From NCBI GenBank assembly GCA_002825515.1, contig PJET01000004.1:1-64000 (forward strand): a stretch of 64,000 nucleotides of DNA, in the 5' to 3' direction. The notes under the pieces are model-generated. The model was not told where the DNA came from. It ran no database searches and worked only from the letters and a program-made list of their open reading frames with translations. Both the position numbers and the translations under genes were made by a program. Positions 52,138 through 59,005 of the stretch are shown one piece after another; position 1 is the first letter of the stretch, and each line of letters starts with the position of its first letter. The stretch is from Candidatus Thorarchaeota archaeon MP11T_1. Lineage in GTDB: Archaea > Asgardarchaeota > Thorarchaeia > Thorarchaeales > Thorarchaeaceae.

Positions 52138-52192
52138 ACGCACGACCGACAGGTTATGAGCCTGCTGCTCTACCAAGCTGAGCTACGGGCCC
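52119..52192 (-). tRNA. trnM: tRNA-Met (CAU), elongator type (or Ile2)
   Basis: The minus-strand acceptor GGGCCCG pairs with CGGGCCC, discriminator A, CCA encoded at 52116-52118. D stem GCTC/GAGC. Anticodon arm GCAGG-CTCATAA-CCTGT carries CAU. T arm GTGCG-TTCAAAT-CGCGC. 74 nt, no intron. CAU could also be the agmatidine-modified Ile2 tRNA; sequence alone does not decide. TATA CTTTAATATC (52226-52235, minus) is 34-43 nt upstream. A plus-strand ORF reads through its 3' end. Confidence 0.95.
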
Positions 52193-52403
52193 CGATTCAG
52201 AACAAGGCATTTGCACTTGCTATGAGATATTAAAGTTGCGAATGGTTTCAAATAGTCGTCTATCATTGCATCTCAAATTACTAACGATTCGTAGCACTTG
52301 GACTGTCAAGAAGTTGTTCAGATTCGTATATTTCCAATTGAACTTTTTCGGACTTTATATTCAACGGGAGCAAACATCGAGGCAAATCCAAGGTGCGAAC
52401 TCT

Positions 52404-52757
52404 ATGATTCTAATGTTCACCTCCGATCACTGTATATGGTGTGGGTCACTCAAATCAATGATCGAAACTGAAAGTGAGGCGTTGGGACTTGAGCAAAACA
52501 TCTACGAGGTTGACGTTGAAAGGCAATACCGAATTGCAGAAGCATATGGCATCTTAGTTGTACCGACTCTCGTAGCTGGGTCGTTTAAAATCTCAGGAGT
52601 TCCCTCATCAAGTGACCTCCGTTCATTCTTGCTTCAGGCTGTATCAAGCGGATTTCTCATATATGGAAGAAAGAGCGTCAAGTCCGTTCTTCAAGAGGTC
52701 CATAAGCTTAGAGCCTCTGAGTCTTTGAAGGAAACAGTAGTCCGACCAGCATCATAG
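52404..52757 (+). CDS. Glutaredoxin/thioredoxin-like protein
   Basis: About 117 residues from ATG 52404. ILMFTSDHCIWCGSLKSMI places a C-x-x-C redox site (CIWC, about 10-13) after the first strand. YGILVVPTLVAG supplies the cis-Pro. It is a small cytosolic disulfide reductase; the partner is unknown. The in-frame upstream extension to 52236 has no homologous features and is left out. Confidence 0.75.
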   Translation: MILMFTSDHCIWCGSLKSMIETESEALGLEQNIYEVDVERQYRIAEAYGILVVPTLVAGSFKISGVPSSSDLRSFLLQAVSSGFLIYGRKSVKSVLQEVHKLRASESLKETVVRPAS

Positions 52758-52768
52758 CTTAAACGCGA

Positions 52769-52849
52769 CCTCTGCATAATCTTAATAACAGCAACACAAA
52801 GTTTTCGATGCTACCCAGCCCCGGTAGTGTAGCCCGGTCCAGCATCTAG
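52769..52849 (+). repeat. Truncated tRNA-Glu with its promoter (direct repeat, copy 1)
   Basis: About 81 bp are repeated nearly exactly at 53469-53549, exactly 700 bp away. The copy includes the TATA box and leader and the tRNA-Glu 5' half (52818 onward: acceptor GCCCCGG, D arm, start of the anticodon stem). It then diverges at the anticodon loop. There is no 3' half, so no tRNA is made. Confidence 0.85.
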
Positions 52850-52912
52850 TCTTTTCTTAGGGTTCATTCATTTTATATTCTCAGGTGTCAAAATTTGGCA
52901 TGTAATATTGCT

Positions 52913-53464
52913 ATGAGAGAAAAAAGACAGGTGGATGTGCATCAAGAAGGTACAGAGAAGAGTGGGCAAAGAAGGTTTGTTGCTGCTTTTCTTCTTACAG
53001 CAATGCTTCTGCTTTCCATCGGTGGTCTATCATACATTACATTTCAACAGGTCCAGACCACAGTGGTTTACGAGGCGTGGGACGTCACTCTGGCACTCGG
53101 AGTTGAGTGGCTCTATGGCGAGTTTAGAGGCATCGACCCACCTGATGGTGTAGACCTTGGATTGGGCATTAGGGGTAATATCGCAGAGGGAACTGGAGGA
53201 AGCGTGCGTTACAATTTTGATTATAGAAGAATGACGCTCGTCGAGTATCTTCAGTTGAATGAAACAGAACATGAACTCATGTTGTCAAGTAGTGAAACTG
53301 GTGAGTATGGTCTCATTGGATCAACCTTTGGTGGCGGAGGTTTGAGTGGACCAATCAACGATTATACATATGTCTGGTTTCTTCGGTTTCTAGAGGTCGG
53401 GGGAAGGACTATAGGAAGTATCACTATTTCATTCCAGATTTACATTCATCCGTTTCCGTTTTGA
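52913..53464 (+). CDS. Membrane-anchored small surface protein
   Basis: About 183 residues from ATG 52913. A single N-terminal transmembrane helix (about 24-46) anchors an ectodomain of beta-rich, Gly-rich sequence ending HPFPF. It is not recognised; the helix-plus-ectodomain form is like minor pilins but lacks a clear class III signal peptide motif. It is the only gene between the truncated and the intact tRNA-Glu. Confidence 0.6.
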   Translation: MREKRQVDVHQEGTEKSGQRRFVAAFLLTAMLLLSIGGLSYITFQQVQTTVVYEAWDVTLALGVEWLYGEFRGIDPPDGVDLGLGIRGNIAEGTGGSVRYNFDYRRMTLVEYLQLNETEHELMLSSSETGEYGLIGSTFGGGGLSGPINDYTYVWFLRFLEVGGRTIGSITISFQIYIHPFPF

Positions 53465-53468
53465 AGGT

Positions 53469-53549
53469 CCTCTACGCAATCTTAATAACAGCAACACAAA
53501 GTTTTCGATGCTACCCAGCCCCGGTAGTGTAGTCCGGCCCAGCATCTAG
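53469..53549 (+). repeat. Direct repeat copy 2 (promoter and 5' half of intact tRNA-Glu)
   Basis: This is the partner of 52769-52849, about 5 differences in 81 bp. It contains the TATA (TTAATAAC, 53482-53489) that lies 29-36 nt before the tRNA. Copy 1 has the same promoter and so may still be transcribed into an abortive tRNA fragment and the gene that follows. Confidence 0.85.
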
Positions 53550-53592
53550 GCCTTTCGAGTCTAAGACCCGGGTTCGAATCCCGGCCGGGGCA
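53518..53592 (+). tRNA. trnE: tRNA-Glu (UUC)
   Basis: Acceptor GCCCCGG pairs with CCGGGGC (53585-53591), discriminator A, CCA encoded at 53593-53595. The D arm is the usual tRNA-Glu form. The anticodon arm TAGGC-CTTTCGA-GTCTA gives UUC. T arm CCGGG-TTCGAAT-CCCGG. 75 nt, no intron. Its promoter and 5' half are duplicated 700 bp upstream. Confidence 0.96.
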
Positions 53593-53658
53593 CCATCCTC
53601 ATTCAATCTAAAGACGTACTCTTATTTCTCTGATTTTATAAAACAAAAACAAGGATTT

Positions 53659-53684
53659 GTGAGTAATCAATTTTGATTACCCAC
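53659..53684. terminator. Long inverted repeat between tRNA-Glu and the OB-fold gene
   Basis: GTAATCAA-TT-TTGATTAC is a perfect 8-bp arm repeat, extended by GTG/CAC beyond one mismatch for 26 nt in all. It sits in the 140-nt gap between convergent transcription units. Either a bidirectional terminator or a protein site; a second hairpin (AGCAGC / GCTGCT) follows about 10 nt later. Confidence 0.45.
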
Positions 53685-53735
53685 AACTTAGCAGCAGCCG
53701 TAGCTGCTACTTTAGATTACTTATTGGTAAATATT

Positions 53736-54308
53736 CTAGTATCTGGAACGTCTGTTGTTCCCACCATAGCCGCTACTGCTACGACGATTTCTATCACCAT
53801 AGCCTCCGCCGCCATAGCTGCCATCTCGACTGCCATAACTTCCACTGCTAGATCGGCTGTTGTGTCTACCACCGCCGCTGTAGCCTCCGCCACCTCGGCC
53901 GCCACCACCATAGCTCCTACGGGGTCTGTCGTCCTCGTGTTCTTCAGCTGACATATCAACACTCATGTTGACTTCTTCGATTGCATCTTCTGCCTGCTCG
54001 AGCTTGCCGTACCTGCCAACATTCAATCGTAAGTTTCCTCGAAAGAGTCCCGTGTATCCATTGGTTAGATTGTAAGTAGCACCTTCTTCAATGCTATCAA
54101 TTGCATCATCCCAGAGTGGAACTTGTACAATTCCACTGGCGTCACCAACTGTGATATCACAGACTCGATGAGATGACCCGTCGTTGCGGGATTCGATCTC
54201 ACGCTCTTCACCTATACTAGTCACCTTGAAAGAAATGGTGACATTTTTCATTCGTGGCTTGAGTTCAGCCACTGTAGCCTCAATTGGCTCACGTTCTTCA
54301 TAACTCAT
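53736..54308 (-). CDS. OB-fold single-stranded nucleic acid-binding protein with RGG tail
   Basis: A 190-residue protein. An OB fold at about 5-108 (VTSIGEEREIESR, CDITVGDASGIVQVPLWDDA, TGLFRGNLRLNVGRYG) resembles the archaeal/eukaryotic SOSS-B/RPA-type SSB. Then an acidic spacer (about 110-128) and a tail of RGG, SGGG and YGG repeats (about 129-190). Gly/Arg/Tyr tails of this kind bind RNA and favour condensates in eukaryotic proteins; in archaea the role is unproven. Confidence 0.8.
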   Translation of the reverse strand: MSYEEREPIEATVAELKPRMKNVTISFKVTSIGEEREIESRNDGSSHRVCDITVGDASGIVQVPLWDDAIDSIEEGATYNLTNGYTGLFRGNLRLNVGRYGKLEQAEDAIEEVNMSVDMSAEEHEDDRPRRSYGGGGRGGGGYSGGGRHNSRSSSGSYGSRDGSYGGGGYGDRNRRSSSGYGGNNRRSRY

Positions 54309-54517
54309 TGTTATTCACTCGCTATTTGCGATATGCAAGTTGTCAAAACTAGCGGTTCCTTCTGTGAAATTTGCGATGCCTGAAAAAACAAACTCGATAA
54401 TTCCTGTGATAGAAAGTGCGTTTCGCTTCTCGTGTACCTGCAATAAGATTCTCAGAATCGTTCCTTATGAACTTGTGTACAGCGGCCTTAAACTGAAAAT
54501 CGTGATTAATCTCGATA

Positions 54518-55381
54518 CTAATTCATTGATAAAAGCATATGAAAATCTGAAGATTTGTACGAATGCGTCAATGCTCCAGATGATATCACATCCACTCCAC
54601 TCTTGGCGTAATCCCTAATGTTTTCTTCACTGATTCCTCCAGAGACCTCCAGTATCACTTTGTCACGTGTCCCATCCGCTTTAAGGACCTCAACGAGTCC
54701 ACCAACATCTTTTGGTTTGAAGTTGTCTAATAGGATTATGTCCGCTCCTGCCCCTATTGCTTCTTGGACTTGTTGCAGTGTTCTTGCCTCACAAGATATC
54801 TTCTTACTAAATGATGTCTTCTCCTTGGCTGCGGTAACAGCTGCACGTACTCCACCAGCTGCTGTGATATGGTTGTTCTTTATCAGGATCATATCATCAA
54901 GCGCATATCGGTGTGGGTCTCCGCCTCCAATCATTACAGCTCGCTTTTCAAAGAATCTAAACCCGGGAGTTGTTTTTCTTGTGGAAGCAATTCTGATTTT
55001 AGGGTTCTCTTTTCTTGCGGCATCAACCATATGGTAGACCTTTGTTGCTATTCCGCTCATCCTCTGAACAATGTTCAGACAGACCCGTTCAACTGTTAGT
55101 AAACTCCATGCAGAACCCCTCAGACGCATTACTGGTTGCTGAGGATCTACCCAATTCCCTTCGAAAGCAAGTATCTCATAGGTTAGCCCAGAGAAATCTG
55201 CTATTGCTGCCACCTCTTCAATTCCTGCTAGTACTGATCGCTCTTTTGCGTAAATCGTGGCTAATGCCTTCATATCTTCTGGCACAGTAAATTCGGTTGT
55301 AATGTCACCAGATCTAACATCCTCTTCAATGAATCTCTTTAGACTCTCTATTGCTTCTGGAGGAAGGTTACCAAATCTCAT
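54518..55381 (-). CDS. nadC: Quinolinate phosphoribosyltransferase (decarboxylating)
   Basis: A 287-residue protein. VERVCLNIVQRMSGIAT, IASTRKTTPGFRFFEKRAV and DMILIKNNHITAAGG hold the Arg/Lys/His that bind quinolinate and PRPP, and ILLDNFKPKDVGGLVE and EVSGGISEENI follow, as expected for type II PRTases. NAD synthesis, with nadM elsewhere in the window. AMMECR1 ends one base before its start, so they form an operon. Confidence 0.93.
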   Translation of the reverse strand: MRFGNLPPEAIESLKRFIEEDVRSGDITTEFTVPEDMKALATIYAKERSVLAGIEEVAAIADFSGLTYEILAFEGNWVDPQQPVMRLRGSAWSLLTVERVCLNIVQRMSGIATKVYHMVDAARKENPKIRIASTRKTTPGFRFFEKRAVMIGGGDPHRYALDDMILIKNNHITAAGGVRAAVTAAKEKTSFSKKISCEARTLQQVQEAIGAGADIILLDNFKPKDVGGLVEVLKADGTRDKVILEVSGGISEENIRDYAKSGVDVISSGALTHSYKSSDFHMLLSMN

Positions 55382-56014
55382 TCAATCACACCTCGGATGT
55401 TTTGGGTTTCTCACAATCTTACCCCTTGGTTTTTCCTCACCAAAAATCTCTGCTTGAAAGGACATAAATTCAGTCTCAGGGTCTTTCCAAATATCAGCTG
55501 GTAATCCAGCTTTGTTGCAAGTGTGCTCTAAGAACTCTCGAGTGTTCCATTTCCAGTCTACTGGTACCTGAGGAAGAAGGAGTCCACGGAACATACCTCT
55601 GATGGCAATCAATCCATCCCTTCCGACCTTTACGAGGCCCAATAACTCCTCTGGCTTTGAATACTGTATCTTTTTTGGAGGGGTAAGGACGCTCAAATCC
55701 ACTATAATCTTATCAAGCTCTTTTGGTGTGACTGGTGGAAAACGTGGATCGTTTACTGCAGAGTCCACCGCGGAATCAATTGTAGCCTCGACAAGAGGTT
55801 GAGATGGGTATGGTCGACCTATACAACCTCTCAGATTAACGCGATTCTCAAAGACTGCGTTAAGTGTGACAAATACCCCTGATTTAGAGTGCAGATGCTC
55901 TGGAGTTTCCTCTGGCACTTCTGGTTTTTGTTTAGTCTGTACAATTTCATCCACAGTTTTTCTCGCCAAATTAACAAGAAAAATCCCATCATCATCAGAG
56001 TATGTATATGTCAC
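55382..56014 (-). CDS. AMMECR1-domain protein
   Basis: A 210-residue AMMECR1 protein: GVFVTLNAV, LRGCIGRPYPSQPLVEATI, AVNDPRFPPVTPKELDKI, SVLTPP and GLIAIRGMFRGLLLPQVPVDWKWNTREFLEHTC (split) are the conserved blocks including the invariant LRGCIG. Known from bacteria to humans, its enzymatic activity is not established. It lies in an operon with nadC and pyrC. Confidence 0.93.
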   Translation of the reverse strand: MTYTYSDDDGIFLVNLARKTVDEIVQTKQKPEVPEETPEHLHSKSGVFVTLNAVFENRVNLRGCIGRPYPSQPLVEATIDSAVDSAVNDPRFPPVTPKELDKIIVDLSVLTPPKKIQYSKPEELLGLVKVGRDGLIAIRGMFRGLLLPQVPVDWKWNTREFLEHTCNKAGLPADIWKDPETEFMSFQAEIFGEEKPRGKIVRNPKHPRCD

Positions 56015-56068
56015 TAAGTATCAACTCGGTCTGTCTTTGCAATTTCATCGTTATTTATCTTGCACTCT

Positions 56069-57382
56069 TCAAGATTTCCTGACTGGTACTTTCCCTGCAA
56101 TACTTGGTCCTGTGACAAACTCACCATTATCAAACACAACCACGCCTCCAACAATAGTGGTCACAGTACGGGCTAAAACCCGTTTCCCCTCAAAAGGAGT
56201 AACCTTCGCTTTTGAGAAGAAGTTACTGCCTTTTATTGTTCCTTCTTGAATGCGTGCTAATACAATATCCGCATCATATCCCTTAGCAAGAATACCTTTT
56301 GTTTCAAGTCCAAGAATCCTTGCAGGTGCAGAAGAACAAGCTCTCAGATAGTCTATCCATGTTAATCGCTTCTCAAACACTTCGGTCAACATGAGTGGAA
56401 GAGTGGTTTCGAGACCTGGTATTCCTGAGGCTGCTTTCAGAAAAGGTGCTGTTTTTTCCCATTTCTTATGAGGTGCATGGTCAGACGCAACACAATCAAT
56501 TGCCCAAATTTTGCATAAAGCCTCCATTAGCATTTTGTTGTCATAAGGGGACCTCAAGGGCGGAAGCATTTTGGCTACACCATCATCATGGACAAAATCG
56601 CCTCCTGAAAGGAATAAATGGTGAGGAGTGACTTCTGCAGTCAATGTATCTTCAGCTCGGTTTTCATGAATCAGTCTGGCCGTAGCAGCACAGCTGACAT
56701 GACATACATGCAGCCTAGCCTCGTACTCGATTTTAGCATCAATGAAGGATTGTACTGATTTGACCTCATCCTCACAACTGTGTGCCAGGAAGAACTCCTC
56801 CATGTTCTTTGGCACTTTTTTCTGATTAGGCACATCTGGATGAAAAAGGAGTGGAATCCCACTTGATACTGCCAATTTGGTACAATCCCTAATTCTATCC
56901 TTTGTGTATTTTGTTTGCTTGTCCAGAGGTGAATGTGGATAGACCTTCAATCCCAGAATATCCTTAATCATTTGAATATCGAAATCTTCAATGTTGTGAG
57001 GTATTCCAGCATAGAACCCAACATTCACATAGCTTAACCGCTGCGCTCGAGCTATCTTCTCATCAAGCGTTTTTTTGTCAAGAACCGGAGGATTTGAGTT
57101 CGGCATATCAACAACTGTCGTTACGCCACCTGCAGCTGCAGCCATGGTGCCTGTTTCGTAGTCCTCCTTATCAGACTCCTTAAGATCACGGAGGTGAACA
57201 TGAATGTCTATCAGACCCGGAAGAATATAGAGCCCTCTACTATCAATCGAATTAAAACATTGAGGCTCTTCCCCGTGTTTGTAAACACCCTCAATCTTGC
57301 CATCGTCGATTGCCACAGATCGTATGGTTTCACTACCATTCTCTATGAAAATGCCATCTTTGAGAACCATATCAACGGTCAT
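56069..57382 (-). CDS. pyrC: Dihydroorotase (type I amidohydrolase)
   Basis: A 437-residue protein. Metal motif GLIDIHVHLRD (about 56-66), the bridging carboxylysine region GLKVYPHSP, HVCHVSC (His), and CVASDHAPH (catalytic Asp) are in order, with the late LGLETKGILAKGYDADIVL strand. The sequence is compatible with pyrimidine synthesis; a hydantoinase-like specificity is less likely given HLRD. It has no pyr neighbours in view. Confidence 0.88.
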   Translation of the reverse strand: MTVDMVLKDGIFIENGSETIRSVAIDDGKIEGVYKHGEEPQCFNSIDSRGLYILPGLIDIHVHLRDLKESDKEDYETGTMAAAAGGVTTVVDMPNSNPPVLDKKTLDEKIARAQRLSYVNVGFYAGIPHNIEDFDIQMIKDILGLKVYPHSPLDKQTKYTKDRIRDCTKLAVSSGIPLLFHPDVPNQKKVPKNMEEFFLAHSCEDEVKSVQSFIDAKIEYEARLHVCHVSCAATARLIHENRAEDTLTAEVTPHHLFLSGGDFVHDDGVAKMLPPLRSPYDNKMLMEALCKIWAIDCVASDHAPHKKWEKTAPFLKAASGIPGLETTLPLMLTEVFEKRLTWIDYLRACSSAPARILGLETKGILAKGYDADIVLARIQEGTIKGSNFFSKAKVTPFEGKRVLARTVTTIVGGVVVFDNGEFVTGPSIAGKVPVRKS

Positions 57383-57431
57383 GTGACATCAACGCCAGTG
57401 TTGCCAGCGCAGATTGATCCTGGACTAACTT

Positions 57432-58250
57432 CTATTCTGAGGTTTCCGGGACCTTAAACTTGTTTGCAACGAATTCTGTGAAATCTGTTGCGCTAATCAT
57501 CCCTACAAGTCTATTTCCCGCACCAACAACAGGCAAGGAACTAAGCTTTGCCTCTAGCATCTTTACTGAGGCATCTGCAATCGAATCATCAGGGTCTACA
57601 AGGGGAGGTTGTTGGAGCATTGCATCTACCACACGAATCTGTCTGACCTGATTTGCACGGTGCTTGTCAGGCACCTCCACAGTGAACCTAGCCATTGCCT
57701 CCGCAACCATCCGTTCTGTGATTAGTCCCAAAACTCGACCACCATCAGTGACGGGAATACCTGAATAACCTGCCGCAAGCATGTCTCCTCTGGCCTTCAC
57801 AAGACGTGATACCGGATTGACCTGTAGAATGTCTTTTGTGGTCATTAGCTCTTTGACTTTTACATTCTTGAATTTTTGAACTAGCTGGGATATTTGCACC
57901 TTTGTGATCACTCCAACAAGAGCGCCCTCATTATCCACCACAGGACAACCACTCATTCCACGCTCAACCATGAGCTGCGCAACATCAGTCACTTCATCAT
58001 CAGGACCTACCGTAATGACAGTATCAGTCATCGCACTGGATACATGGAGCCTCTTTATTGAGAGAGCTACTACTTTGCTCACTCCCAATCTGTCAGCAAT
58101 GTCAGCGTACGTGAGAATGCCTTTAACATCCCCGTTCTCAACTACAATTAGCCTTTCTACACCCTTCTTCTCTAATTGTTCGAGCGCGTAGGACAGTCTC
58201 TGGTCCTTATCAATAGTTACTGGCTCGACCATAATTTGGCTCACTTTCAC
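57432..58250 (-). CDS. Four-CBS-domain protein
   Basis: A 272-residue protein made of two Bateman modules. Each CBS repeat ends in a G-(I/V)-(I/L)-T motif: VKGILTYADI, LVGVITKVQI, VLGLITERMV and LVGMISATDF. CBS pairs bind adenosine nucleotides and sense energy state. The output partner is unknown; location between pyrC and a second CBS gene suggests joint regulation of nucleotide metabolism. Start is GTG 58248-58250. Confidence 0.88.
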   Translation of the reverse strand: MKVSQIMVEPVTIDKDQRLSYALEQLEKKGVERLIVVENGDVKGILTYADIADRLGVSKVVALSIKRLHVSSAMTDTVITVGPDDEVTDVAQLMVERGMSGCPVVDNEGALVGVITKVQISQLVQKFKNVKVKELMTTKDILQVNPVSRLVKARGDMLAAGYSGIPVTDGGRVLGLITERMVAEAMARFTVEVPDKHRANQVRQIRVVDAMLQQPPLVDPDDSIADASVKMLEAKLSSLPVVGAGNRLVGMISATDFTEFVANKFKVPETSE

Positions 58251-58314
58251 ATCAATAGTCTCCTATCAAATTTGTACTTGCACGATACAAGTTGGTTAAT
58301 GACTGCGCGACCAA

Positions 58315-58872
58315 CTAACTACGACAATTCTCACACAAATACTCGCCATCTTCCTCGATCAGATCAGTCGAGTATTCACCACAGCTATCACACTCGCCTC
58401 CATAGGCAATATCTTCGTCCTCCTCTTTGATCTCGACACCCTCACTCCTGAGTCGTAGTGACTCTACAAGGATATCGATAAGCTCAGGAGACCAACGAAG
58501 TAGGTCTCTTGAAGTTATAATTCCAGCCAAAGAGTCGTTCTTCAAAACCGCAACACGGCGAATGTTGCTTCGTGCCATTACCCGCATAGCTTCAGTCAGT
58601 GCAGTTCCAGGTTCAACATGAATTATAGGTGATGACATAATTTCTCGAGCTGCTGTGCTCTTTGCATCCCTCTCTTCTGCTATAACGCGCCTAACAATGT
58701 CAGACTCAGTTATTATTCCCAGAGGACGGTCTTCATCAACGATGATTATAGAACCTATGTCCATCTTAGTCATAGATGTGGCAACATCGAAGACTGTTGC
58801 ATCTGGAGGCATCGTCACGACATTAACAGACATGATGTCTCTCACAAACATTGAATGAGAGGAATCAGACAT
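58315..58872 (-). CDS. CBS-pair protein with C-terminal zinc ribbon
   Basis: About 185 residues from the ATG at 58870-58872. Two CBS domains (PLGIITESDIVRRVI and LAGIITSRDLLRW) precede a zinc ribbon CDSC/CENC (about 160-183). The combination is common in archaea; it may sense nucleotides and contact nucleic acid or protein through the ribbon (inference). A longer in-frame start at 58986 adds 38 atypical residues. Confidence 0.85.
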   Translation of the reverse strand: MSDSSHSMFVRDIMSVNVVTMPPDATVFDVATSMTKMDIGSIIIVDEDRPLGIITESDIVRRVIAEERDAKSTAAREIMSSPIIHVEPGTALTEAMRVMARSNIRRVAVLKNDSLAGIITSRDLLRWSPELIDILVESLRLRSEGVEIKEEDEDIAYGGECDSCGEYSTDLIEEDGEYLCENCRS

Positions 58873-59005
58873 TTCTTTTACCTCAATTTTATAGAAGTTG
58901 GTCAGACGCCCAGCCCACCAACTGGCAGAGTGTCTTCTCGAGCTGGATTGCCACTTGTCTGATTTTAAATGTGTCTGTACTCTCATATATATGGGCGACT
59001 CTCAA

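Noticed and set aside
53673..53962. Overlapping ORFs rich in Ala/Thr (plus) and Ala/Met/Val (minus)
   Set aside because: Both are shadows of the Gly/Arg-coded RGG tail of the OB-fold gene, produced by its repetitive codons.
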